This document shows, piece by piece, positions 43,097 to 53,084 of a stretch of DNA of 64,000 nucleotides; within the stretch, counting starts at the first letter, position 1; every line of letters starts with the position of its first letter. The DNA lies in assembly GCA_016617785.1 (NCBI GenBank), contig JADILM010000005.1, positions 1,302,001 through 1,366,000 of the forward strand. The letters run 5' to 3'. Origin of the DNA: Sporobolomyces roseus (taxonomy: Eukaryota > Basidiomycota > Microbotryomycetes > Sporidiobolales > Sporidiobolaceae). The translations under genes were made by a program, and so were the position numbers. The notes below the pieces were generated by a model. It did no database searches and had not been told where the DNA came from. It worked only from the letters and a program-made list of their open reading frames with translations.

Positions 43097-43923
43097 CCGT
43101 CGAATTGATACAGATAGATACACAAGACCTCGTATAGCACAACACGATCATTCTCAGCTCCCCTCGACCAAGACTGATGGAACTCGAACATTTCTTCAAC
43201 TTTTCATCTCTCGCTTGTATCTCCCTCACTCCATCACTAGCCGGCTTAGGGAAGCCAGTGTAATGTCACGAGCGCTCAATTTATCTGGTACGTCCCTTTT
43301 CCGCCGACAAGAAGCGAGTGCCAGCTAATCTGAACATTTCCTCACAGCTGCTTCGTCGAACCCCATCCCAATCTCATTCGGAACCACTCAGTAACAACAC
43401 ACCACGGCTGGTCTTAAGGCTCTCACGCAGGGGTCCCCTCCCATTTCCACTTTAATCTTTTCACCAAAGAAAGAGGTCGAGAAATGGTGCAAGGCCTCAG
43501 TTCCCTTCGGAACGGATTGCTGAGTTCTGAGTCATTACCAGCCAATAACGAACCACACAACGTCCATCCCAACCTTATTCGCCTCCTTTGTCGGTTCTAT
43601 CTCAGATAGGAAATCCTCTACTTTTGCTTTTCTCTTTCGTCAACTAGCCCATCTACTGGAAGGACACTAGGGCGGAAGAGACTGAGGTGGAGTGATGTAG
43701 TCAAGGAGGTTTAGGGTTAGACGTACAACCTTGATTGAGGAATGCAAAGTATAGATTCATCGGATTCATGTTCGTTTGTGACTTTCGAGAGAAGTCCAAT
43801 AGCGAATCCTCTCCGAGAAGCGATAGGAAGTCGAACGAGATATTCCGAGAACGAACGAACGATACACTCAGATTCGACCAGCGAGTCTCGCTACGAAATA
43901 ATGAAAGAACCAGATAAAATGAA
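43097..43923. other. Gene-poor spacer with one spliced-looking short frame
   Basis: 827 bp. At 43263 an ATG opens MSRALNLS, followed by a GTACGT donor and a ...TCACAG acceptor that restore a frame of only about 23 codons. This could be a non-coding spliced transcript or chance. No snRNA or tRNA signature was found. Confidence 0.3.
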
Positions 43924-46358
43924 TCAAACCTTCCAAGTACCCTTCTCCTTCGCTCTCAAGAACCTTCCGACGGTCGTCACGATCCCACCTAAGAGTGCCA
44001 TAGTCGCGGCGAACATGATTGGAGCGAGGAAAGGATCGGTTCGAGGTCCGAGTTCTGCGAGCTTTCCACAAATTGGGTTACCTCCGACTGCTCCTCCTGC
44101 GACGATAATGAAAGCGACTCCTTGACGTAGACCGATTTCACTGATATCGTCGGAAATCGAGATGACTGTACAAACGAGCGATTAGTCGAGTGAAGATAGA
44201 AAGATAGATGAAAAGAGAGCGTACTCGCGGGAGACACGAGACTGATGAATCCACCACTCAGAGCGCCGTATACCGCAGCGAACTACTCACAAAGTGTCAG
44301 TACGATGAGAGGAAGGGATAGCGAGCGAAGGCGTCGAGAACTGACAGTAACGATGCTGGCGGCAGATTCGCAGATATACTGAATCGAGTCGCAATGTCAG
44401 CGATAATTCGAAGAACAGTGGGAGAGAGAAGACAAACCATGCAGTACAGAGCGATCCCAGCAGAGACACAGCAGAACGATTGAATATTTTGAGGTCCCCT
44501 ATTTTTCGCAAATCATCGTCAGCGATGCCTTGACTCGCGATTGACTCCGCACTTACAGGTAGTCGGCAGCGAGATTAGGTATAGCTGTTGACGGGAACGC
44601 AGGTCAGTCGTTTGAAGGTCAAACGAAGGTTGAGAACTCACTTCGCCCGATAAACGATCCTGCGTTGTAAATCGCAAGGGTATAGAAGGATAAGTTCTGG
44701 GAGACCCCCTGGTACGTGGAGAATTGCTGAACGAAAAATAGGGGTAACCACAGGCCGAAGTTGAGCAGTAGGGCACCGAAAGTCATGCAGCAAAACGTCG
44801 GAGTCATGATCTTGCGAAGGGAAGGAAGGGGAGGCTTGTGAGCGACGAGTCGAGCGGGATGGGGTGCCATGATGAGGTTTGCAATGACTAAACAGGCGGC
44901 GATCACATAGCCTGAAGCTCGAACTCCGTCGGTGTAGCCAAAAGAGGGGTTGACGAAAAGTTTGTTGAGCATGATCGGGAAGGCGATTCCTCCGAGCGAA
45001 GAACCTGATGTGACGATCCCGATGGCGAAAGCTCGACGACGGAGGAACCAGTGAGATTGGACAGAGAGCTGTAGGGAACGTCGAAATCAGCGATTTTCGA
45101 GAAATGAGAGCGGAATGAGAGCAGTAAGATCGGAGGGGTGCTAGGAGTAGAGGGCTTACGGCGGGGAGGAAACATAGACCGATTCCAATCCCGCTCAACA
45201 AGCCTTGAACCAGCATCACTTGCCAGAACTCCGTACATTGAGGAATAAGGAGAACCGAGGCGATCTGAGAGGCGCTTCCGACGGCGATGAGGATCCGGAA
45301 GTGTCCCTCTACTCGGTGATGTTGAGTCAGCGAAGGACGTCAAGCGAAGAGCGTCAAGAACGTCTGAGGTGATCCGGGAACGTCCCAGGTCCCCTCAGGA
45401 GAATCGCAAAAGTCAGAGAGGGAACTCACTGTCGAAAAGAGGTCCAGCGACGAGAGCGAGAAGGAAGAACAGGCAGAGTTGAACACTTCCGATCCAGGAA
45501 ATTGACGAATTCGAGTATTGGCGAAAGATCGTCTGCTTGTAATAAGCTTGGTACACTCCGAACGCGTTCGTGTAGCCAAACGTTGCAAACAAGACGAGGA
45601 ATCCTCCTACGACGTTGAGCCAGGCTCGTAGACCTCCGTCGGGAGGTGCGAGTCCGTCGACTTTGCGATCGTTTGGTTGAGGAGGATAATTGTCGAGAAT
45701 AGGAAGGACGTTCGTCTTGCTTGATCTGCTCTTCAGCGATATCGCATCTTCTTCGTCGCGATAAGATTGGCCAGTCGAATCAGTCGGTTGACCTGTATCG
45801 AATCTCTAGGTCAGCGATCATTTCCGAATTCGTTCGAAAGATGTACTGACTTGAATCCTTGCGCATGCTCTGAATACCGCTCGTACGACTCGACATCGTC
45901 GTCAACCTCTTCTCGTCATCATCTTGATGTCCTGCTCCCGCGAAAGATGCCGCTTTTCGAAGAACTGGTTCGTCCGAGTTTGAAGGAGAATTTGGCTCGA
46001 TTGGAATCACATGCTCGAGCTGACTTGCGTTGTCGTCGTCTATCGGCGTACGGGGTCGAGAGTGGATAGAAGAGTGATGTGAAGAGCGTCTTGAGGAGCG
46101 CGTAGATTGATGGGTCGAATGGAGCGAGCGTGAATCTCCTGAGTTCTCTGCCTCCTCATGCGGTTCCATCGATGAAGCGGTTCTGCTGGACTCCACCGAA
46201 CGCCTTTCAGATGATACTGCAGAACGTTGTGACTCGCGAGAAGGACGAGACTCGATGTTGGCGATATGATTGAGAGTTGAACATGATGCAAATGTTGTGA
46301 TACTTGCTGAGGGTGAAGTCGGTTCTTTCTGATCTTCCTGAATTGAGGGGGCCGCCAT
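43924..46358 (-). CDS. MCT/Mch-type major facilitator transporter
   Basis: Monocarboxylate-porter family membrane protein (SLC16/Mch group; fungal members include riboflavin carriers). The first 190 or so residues are Ser/Arg-rich, hydrophilic and probably cytosolic (MAAPSIQEDQKEPTSP; RSSRRSSHHSSIHSRPRTP). The family TM1 signature follows: PPDGGLRAWLNVVGGFLVLFATFGYTNAFGVYQAYY. Twelve helices are spread over about ten exons; segments include QLCLFFLLALVAGPLFD, GYVIAACLVIANLIM, and MFAATMALLGGIVTTVG near the end. The stop is TGA at 43926-43924 after GTWKV. Substrate not predictable. The long N-terminus with many possible phospho-sites suggests regulation of trafficking. Confidence 0.85.
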
Positions 46359-47083
46359 CGTGCAGGTGGAGATAGAGGAAGAGAAGAGGGGAGGAATCGG
46401 CTAGAAGGAGGACGACCGGAGTACCGCGGTGATCTGATGCGAGGGAGAAAAGGGGGTTGCGGAAAGGCGAAGGTTGGGGAGAAGTCGACCCAGGTCGGAG
46501 AAGAGAAAGAAGGATGGAAGAAAGGGGAGGAGAGAAGGAAGCAGAGAAGAGGAGCAAAGAGCTGAACGTCGCTGAGCACGAGGATCGAAGAGATAGGGGG
46601 GAACCTGGCGGAGTTTCGGGAAAAGTGGGTCCAGTGCGCAGACGAACGGTCTCAAGTCCGTTAGTTTGCAAGTGCCGAACCGATCTTCTTTGCAGCTACC
46701 GCCCAGTCTGTGCGAAAGAAGAAAGTGAACCGTTTCGAAGCGAATCCTCGATTCCCACTACAGTTCCGTCGTTCAGGTATACTTCCCTCAGTAAAGCGCC
46801 CGGAGAATCGAGGTGCGAGGGAGATGCGAGGCGGTGTGAGAGGAAGGATAGGCGAAGAGTTGTGGGAGTTCGAGGGGAAGAATTGGGCATCGATAGAAAG
46901 TCGATAGCATGCCACCCGAAAATTCCCTTCCTAGTCCTGAGAGCGTTGCTCTTTAGTATCGGGGAATGAGACCGCTCTATCGTTCTGTCGAGAGCTTCGA
47001 GAGTTCAGCTGTTGCGAAGGAAACAAGACGAAATCAGCTCATTTTGACGACCCTGCCGCATTCACGTTTCGACGTACCTCGAA
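46359..47083. other. Spacer or transporter leader
   Basis: 725 bp, strongly purine-skewed on the plus strand between 46450 and 46620. Large overlapping open frames on both strands come from this skew. Probably the transporter's 5' UTR and promoter. Confidence 0.45.
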
Positions 47084-47412
47084 TTAATCATCGCTCATAG
47101 CTGCCATCTCGTATCCTTCTGCTCCTCCTCTCCCATCCAAGAAAGTTCGCCTCGCTGATTGATCGCGATATCTGATTCCTCCCTCATCCCATGTACTGCT
47201 TTGTCGAGCATTCCAGTGTCCACCTAGCATAGTCCTGAGCGCTCCTAGTAGTTGATCACCCATACAAGTCGAGAGAGCTAGACAGGGACCACGATATGAG
47301 ATGAAACTTCGAAATTGACGAGATGAGTAAACGTACCGAGGAAACAGATCCAAGAGCCAAAGAGTAAGCATCCCCAAAAAATTAACCACCGGATCGTTGT
47401 CGAATCATCCAT
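47084..47412 (-). CDS. Small single-pass membrane protein
   Basis: Two exons: ATG 47412 opens MDDSTTIRWLIFWGCLLFGSW, then ICFL, and a GTACGT donor after that joins across an intron of about 60 nt to ALSTCMGDQLLGALRTML. The remaining part is soluble and polar (STWDEGGIRYRD, GGAEGYEMAAMSDD), stop at 47084-47086. About 84 residues with one clear membrane helix at residues 8-27. No family recognised. It is divergent from the zinc-finger gene at 47512 with 99 bp between starts. Short genes of this kind are easily missed by gene callers. Confidence 0.5.
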
Positions 47413-47511
47413 GTCTGTCTTGACGAAGTTGTTGGCTTGATGTCGAGAGACAGAACTCTCCCTTTGTTTCCTACTTCTCACTTCGACTTCCGACAATATT
47501 CTAGCATCAAG

Positions 47512-48597
47512 ATGAGCGCAAAGACTTGGTACTTTGACGACCGCTGGAACGACTGGAACTGCATCGCGTGCCAAAGAGACTTCAAGGACTGGAATGCGCT
47601 TCGAAGGCATCTCCTAGCTTCAGCTCAACACGATTGGTGTGAACGTACGTACGAATCTCTGTTATCTATATAGAGAACGAGCGAGAACTGAAAATAGTTC
47701 AACAGCATGTGATCGAGACTTCAATTCTCCGAATGCCCTTCAAACGCATCGAGTAAATTCAGCCAATCACGGCTGGTGCTTGCTCTGTGAAAGCGAGCAT
47801 GGAAACAAGATCAACCTAAAAACCCACTACGAGAACGATCACTTCCTCTGTGAAGGCTGTCGAACAGTTTTCGCAAGCGAAGTTGGGAGGCACGAACACG
47901 GTCGACAAGCTCATCCTTACTGCATGACGCATCGGAGAGCGTTCCTATCGATAGCGAACTACAACGCAGTATATTTCTTGTGCCTCTTCGTTACGTCTAC
48001 AACCTGAACTAACGCTCTTTCCTTTGCTCGAAATCGCAGCACATGAACTCGTCAGCTCACAAGTCATCCGATATCGCCTGTCCAACAGGCTGCGGACGTA
48101 GCTTCATCAGCTATACCGCATTGGTATTGCACCTTGAGTCTGGCACCTGTAGTAGCGGATTAACAAGAGAGCGAGTCGACTACTACATTCGTCAATGGGA
48201 CAGACAAGGTCTAATCTCAACTGGACGACTCGCCCTTACCGCTCCTCCGTCAAACAATTCTTCTCCTCGACCACAAACTCATCTCGCAACCGAAGCGTCG
48301 TATTCCCGTTCCGATCAAGCGTACAAATGCTTTTTCTGCATCCGACTATTCTCGAGCCTTCGAGCACTCAATCAACATCTCGGCTCCCCTCGACATGCTT
48401 ACTCGACTATCGACTCACCGCTGGGGGAGAAGCTTTATCATTGTGCGAATCGACGAGGAGGGTGTACGAAGGAGTTTCTCAGTCTTTCAGGACTAATGGG
48501 ACACGTTGAGGCTGGACACTGCGGGGTCAGAGAAATGCGAGGCGTAATGAATACGTTGGACCAAGTGCTAGGTGGAATGAATAGGCTGACGATGTAG
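47512..48597 (+). CDS. Multi C2H2-type zinc-finger protein A
   Basis: Start ATG 47512 (MSAKTWYFDDRWNDWNC). Finger-like units follow one another: CIACQRDFKDWNALRRHLLASAQH; after a splice CDRDFNSPNALQTH; CLLCESEH..LKTHYENDH; CEGCRTVFASEVGRHEHGRQAH; CMTHRRAFLSIANYNA, joining by an intron to HMNSSAH; CPTGCGRSFISYTALVLHLESGTC; CFFCIRLFSSLRALNQHLGSPRH; and a final Cys/His unit (CANRRGGCTKEFLSLSGLMGHVEAGHC). Seven or more fingers, several with degenerate spacing. Between them is a helix, RERVDYYIRQWDRQGLI. About 320 residues. Tandem paralogue of the next gene. Nucleic-acid binding is inferred. Confidence 0.8.
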
Positions 48598-49019
48598 ATA
48601 GTTGTGAGTGAGCGAAAGTCGTTCTCTGAATTACGTCGTTTGCACTACTGATGAATGTTCTCTTGCTGCTAGCAAGCCTCGTTCAATTACATCCGATCTC
48701 TCTCCTCTCAACGGACGAGATTGGCTCACGAACAGGCGGAAGTAGCATTCAAAACTCGTCAATGTTTCAGAATCTCGACCTCTCGGACTCTCGGATTCTC
48801 GGACTCTCGAACTCTCGTCTACTCTCATTTTACCTCAGTTCGCTTCGCTCTCGTGTCTTGTTCGTTGCTCAGGAGGACAGCTGTCGATCCTTACGATTCG
48901 CGGTAAATGACTCTCGTCGGAGATAGACGGTAAAAGACCCTGCTCAAACCTCCATCTTTCCCCTATGCTCTCTTCCCTTCTTTCCCATAACTCCCTTCCT
49001 AGCAGGATAGCTCAGAAGG
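48598..49019. other. Spacer between the zinc-finger paralogues
   Basis: 422 bp, probably the promoter of gene B. It contains the 8-bp repeat at 48780-48819. Nothing else seen. Confidence 0.45.
48780..48819. repeat. Five imperfect 8-bp tandem units (CTCTCGGA)
   Basis: Units at 48780, 48788, 48796, 48804 and 48812; the first two are exact, the third begins TT, and the last two diverge at the end. About 200 bp upstream of the second zinc-finger gene. Confidence 0.8.
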
Positions 49020-50022
49020 ATGGTACTCTCTTCAAATTGGTGGTACGATGATCGCTCAGGGCTTCACGTTTGCGGGGACTGCCACGGGAGAACCTTTGTT
49101 TCTCAGGCAGCTCTTTTTCAGCATCTCAGCATGGCACCTTACCACATCCGCTTAGGTACGTCACATTCTTCCCCATGGCTGATGCTATCCCAGCTATCAG
49201 TTTGACTCTCACAAACCCTCGCTAACATTACGCTCATATTCGAATCGACAGCGGCGGCTCAGCAATACGACTACCACTCGGAGTGCAGCGGTTGCAGAAC
49301 AGTCTTCGTCACCGAAAATGACTGCGATGCTCACGCTGACGAGGTCCTCTGGTACTGCACGACCCATCAACGATGCTTCAAGACTGCTGACAACTTGAAA
49401 ATCGTTCGTCATCTCACGACACTTCTAGCTTGTAACAGAGCTGAAAGTGTGCCGTACAATATAGCACCTGATGTCGTCCAGTCACGTTGAGGCCAACATT
49501 CCCTGTCCAACGGGATGCGGAAAGGCCTTCATCTCCTACTATGCGGCGATGTTCCACCTGGAGAGCGGCGGATGCGCAAGCGGAATTACCCGGCAAAGGA
49601 TCAATTACTACATTCGTAAATGGGACAACGCTGGACTGATCACGACTGGTCGTCCCGCCCTTCCTGCGCCTCCTTCGTGCTCGTCAAGAAGTCGTCGTCC
49701 TCAGCGCCATGTCGCAACCGAAGCCTCCTGGAGTCCAACAGATCAAGCTTACAAATGCTACTTCGACAGTCGACTCTTCAGTACCCTCACTTCCCTCAAT
49801 CAACACCTTTCCTCGGCCGTTCACACCTACACTACTAGTACGAATCTAGCTGGAGACAAGCTCTACCACTGCCCAAACAAGTTCAGATGTGGGAAGGAGA
49901 TTCTCACTCTCAGCGGGTTGATGCAGCACATTGAGATGGGAAACTGTGGCGTTAGAACGATGGGAGGAGTGGAGGAAACGATTGATGCGGTTATGGGGAG
50001 AATGAATCGAATGACATTGTGA
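49020..50022 (+). CDS. Multi C2H2-type zinc-finger protein B
   Basis: Paralogue of protein A. Start ATG 49020 (MVLSSNWWYDDRSGLHVC). Units: CGDCHGRTFVSQAALFQHL; after an intron CSGCRTVFVTENDCDAHADE; CTTHQRCFKTADNLKIHLMSSSH, the Ile/His junction restored across a GTTCGT...ATATAG intron; CPTGCGKAFISYYAAMFHLESGGC; CYFDSRLFSTLTSLNQHLSSAVH, where the second Cys of the pair is replaced by Asp so the finger is probably non-metal-binding; and CPNKFRCGKEILTLSGLMQHIEMGNC. The helix RQRINYYIRKWDNAGLI is conserved with A. It is shorter than A because one finger region near the N-terminus is missing. Stop TGA at 50020-50022. Confidence 0.8.
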
Positions 50023-50282
50023 TTTCCCGGAGTGGGCTGAGATGGATCTACGAGTGGAGTGAACTATCTATCAAGGTTATTATTGAGTCAGGTCGGGAGC
50101 GGGACGTTGCGGAAAACTTTGCGAAATGAATTTTGTTTTTTTTGTCTACGTTCCCTTTCTTGCGCTTCCTTCTGCCTGACGTACGAAGAGTCGATAAGGC
50201 ATTCTCTCAGCTACGTTAGGAGCGAAAAGTGACGGTCTTGCGAAGTAACTTGAGAATCCTGCTTCATCTCTCGACCTGACCC

Positions 50283-51320
50283 ATGTTTCGGTCTCGATCT
50301 CTGCGACCCCTAGCGCACTTCGCTAATATCAAGATAGCTCGTATCTACCGCCCAAAGACAACTCAAGCTTCTCCAACGCCTCGTGTCGCTCATCCAACGC
50401 CTCGAAAGATCCCTCAACTTTCCGATCTCACTCCATCCCCATATCGTCTAGCAGTACGTAGACCATTCTCACACTATGCAAAAGCTGTGCTGACACCCTG
50501 AGAACGCGCAGTTCCGCTCTCTTCCCTACGCCTCGCCAACTCAAGTTCTCTTCCCCTCAACTTCCCTCCAATTCACCCATAACAACCCTCTGTTCTCCCT
50601 ACGCTGTTTCCCTTCACCTTCTTCTCGACCCTCCAACCTTCCCCCTCGTCCACCACGTCCGAAAACCCTCTTACCTTTCCCACCTCCCTCTCTAAACGCA
50701 ACCACTTCTCCCTCTTCTCAACCATTCCTAACTTCCTCTGAGCTAAGGGGAAGGATGATCAAACTGAAAGATGGAAAGAAACCTTACACTATGGATCTGA
50801 CGATTTTCTGCTCCAAGAAGAAAGTTCACAAGAGTGCGGTGGTCAGGGAGAGGTGTAAGAGACGATTGAGAGAGGCTGTTAGGTTGGTCGTTACGAGAGG
50901 AGCGGGGAGTGAGAAGGGAGAGGTAGGATTGAAGGAGGAGGACGTGAGAAAGTTGGGTCCGAGGAAATGGTTAGTACCTGGTGAGTCGGAGCTGCTTCAA
51001 GATGTCTCTCGCAAGCTGTGACTAATCTCTGTAGTTCATTTAACCACAGGCTTCCATTATATCGCGAATGTCACTCTCGAGATTTATCGAGTACCGCTGG
51101 AAACGCTTGTCGAGGAAATGAGGAAAACTTTGTTGAGACTACGGGTGCGTTTCGGACCTTGCTTCTCACTCTGCTCATCATACAGAGCTGAAGTGAGCTG
51201 CAGTATTGGTCTTCACACAGAGAAAAGCCGAGGAAGGAATCCTTGCGAAAGAATTGGACAAGATTCCAATTCCACCGCCCGATCCAATCCGCTCGGACCA
51301 GGATGAAGAGCTGTCGTGAC
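50283..51320 (+). CDS. Mitochondrial protein with a bacterial RNase P protein (RnpA)-like domain
   Basis: Start ATG 50283 gives MFRSRSLRPLAHFANIKIARIYR, basic and free of acids, a typical mitochondrial presequence. A Ser/Pro-rich linker follows. The core reads MDLTIFCSKKKVHKSAVVRERCKRRLREAVRLVV, the RnpA pattern (VSKKVGKAVVRNRIKRLLRE) with the RNR Asn changed to Glu. After an insertion (KGEVGLKEEDVRKLG) comes GFHYIANVTLEIYRVPLETLVEEMRKTLLRL, matching the last strand and helix of RnpA (DYVVIARP...ELEEELRKLL). Four exons; introns start near 50454, 50982 and 51145; stop at 51318-51320. In bacteria this protein binds RNase P RNA for tRNA 5' processing. Role here inferred; Ser-rich linker unexplained. 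Confidence 0.65.
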
Positions 51321-51509
51321 GACGCCGAGGGTTTGATACGATGGGGTACGATAAGAAGACATGAAACGATCACTGTAGATAGTTAGAAGTCGGAAACGAT
51401 GTTGTTGTAACAATTAGTCTCCCTTCGAAATCCCTTTCTCCCCGAAATTCCCGGATCTTTCGAAGGTAGAAAGCTTCAAAGTGTCTATTCTCTATACATA
51501 AGTCTACCT

Positions 51510-52444
51510 CTACGTCTGCACTGCTTGCTTCTCCTCCTTCTCCAATCGATTCTCCAACGGAAACAACTTTTCCAGATATTCCGCCTCCTCCCTCATTTCC
51601 TCTTCACTCCTAATCCTTCTCTCCTTGTCTTCAATACCAGAAAAAGGTACCTCTACGTTCCCTTTCCGTTTCGCTTCTGACTCAATCTCGAATTGTGTTC
51701 TTTCTCGTTCGAGTTCCGCTTCGAGAGCTTTTCTGTCGGTTCGTGAGGGGCGTGAGGCGTAGGCGGAACGGAATTCAGAGTCGAGGTCTTTCGAATCTAG
51801 CGCGGTGTACACTACGATACGTTTGGGATTGTTAGCGGTCGTGAAAGAGGGGAGAAAACGAGGGAGAATGAGGGCGTACTTTCGTCGAGTGGCTCGAAAT
51901 CTTTTGCTTTCCGTGGTATGATGTGTACGTGAACATCTGGCAGTAGCGATTGGTATCAGCGAGACTGTGATACAAATAGCTCGACCTTGAGGGGAAGAAT
52001 GAGAAAGATGCGAGGGACAGGTCGGACTCACGAGGTACAGATTGACCTGCTAGAGGTCCATCTTGCAACGCTACATTCAATGCTCTGCACGTCGAGACAG
52101 TTATCCCGTACTCAGTGACTGAAGGCAATGGCTCGAGTAAGAGGATAGCTTGGAACGTACTGTGCTTTGAATTCCTTCTCGATGACTTTACTAATCGCAT
52201 GAACACTCTTAAACAGATCCGTCACTTCTTCTCCCGTCAGATCCCTAAATCTCGGTACGACTCTCTTCGGAATGATCAGCACGTCTGTATCTCATTCAGG
52301 ATCAGTGCGAGGAAACACGAAGAGAAAGAGCGAGGACTCACGACCTGGTACGAGCGGTTTCAGGTTGACTATTCCGAGTGATAGCGGAGATTGATAGAAT
52401 ATTTGGTGGGGGATCTTGAAGGTTGCGAATCGGAACGAAGCCAT
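51510..52444 (-). CDS. HNT2: HIT-family dinucleoside polyphosphate hydrolase (Fhit/Hnt2-like)
   Basis: Cleaves Ap3A/Ap4A-type nucleotides. Start ATG 52444: MASFRFATFKIPHQIFYQSPLSLGIVNLKPLVPG, then VLIIPKRVVPRFRDLTGEEVTDLF (the Fhit substrate-binding strand), LNVALQDGPLAGQSVPHVHVHIIPR with the histidine triad HVHVH, and KDFEPLDE. Several short introns; the triad is split by one. The C-terminus extends past the core with a charged, helical stretch (RKALEAELERERTQFEIESEAKR; MREEAEYLEKLFPLENR), as in other fungal Hnt2 proteins. Stop at 51510-51512. About 200 residues. Confidence 0.9.
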
Positions 52445-52647
52445 CTCGGAAGCAAGGGAAGGAAGCGGGGAGAAGGAGGAGAGAGAGGGAAGGGAGGAGG
52501 CCTAGCTAGCTTCTGTTTCGGTACTGCAGTCGAGTATATAGTATGGTGAGTGTCTTCGAGGCCTTAAAGAGAGTGTTTAATCCAGGTGCTGAATGGTATT
52601 ATGGTAGGAAGCAGAAAGAGTGGGGGGGATCAAGTTGAATTGCTAAA

Positions 52648-52665
52648 GTTAGAGTTAGAGTTAAT
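52648..52665 (-). repeat. Hexamer repeat, possible retrotransposon 3' tail
   Basis: GTTAGA twice plus a partial third unit on the plus strand. It follows the last element-related frame on the minus strand. Not the canonical TTAGGG telomere unit. Confidence 0.5.
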
Positions 52666-52759
52666 TCGATTCCAGCTGCGCTAACAAAAGCTAAGCAAAA
52701 GCTTCGCTGGAAAAGCTAATAGAGCAATACAACAACAATTCCCTCATCCAACCATCCTC

Positions 52760-53055
52760 CTAGCGAACCCGCACATTATTCGCTTCCCTCTCTAACTCTC
52801 TCACCCTTCGCATCGTTCCCTTCATCCTCTCGCCATAAATTCTTCCCGCTAAATTCCGCAAGACCGACGCAAAGCGTCGCACGATTTTCCTTCCCTCAAT
52901 CTTTTGTGCGAAACCCATTACTACCTGTTCAAAGCTTGGCAAGAATCCGACAAAGTACATACTATGTCGATCAGGCCATATTGCCGAGTCATGAAGCAAT
53001 CCTTCTGCGAAAGTCCGCAGTTTTCGAAAAGTTTCGACCTACTCCAAAATACACG
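52760..53055 (-). pseudogene. Element-associated open frame downstream of ORF2
   Basis: A frame of about 90 codons, VETFRKLRTFAEGLLHDSA, then IWPDRHSMYFVGFLPSFEQV and a basic tail RRVRELEREANNVRVR, begins after a stop or possible splice acceptor (GGAGTAG) just beyond the ORF2 stop. It has no good start codon. It could be a displaced piece of an ORF2 C-terminus, a second exon, or a remnant of another element. Confidence 0.35.
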
Positions 53056-53084
53056 ACTAAGAAATAAAAATTGAATCGACTAAA

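Noticed and set aside
46457..46969. A 170-codon Arg/Glu-rich plus-strand frame
   Set aside because: Arises from a purine-skewed stretch that is probably the transporter's 5' leader; opposite-strand frames are equally long.
52648..52665. Telomere-like repeat (TCTAAC/GTTAGA)
   Set aside because: Unit differs from the usual TTAGGG, has under three copies, and sits where a LINE 3' tail is expected.
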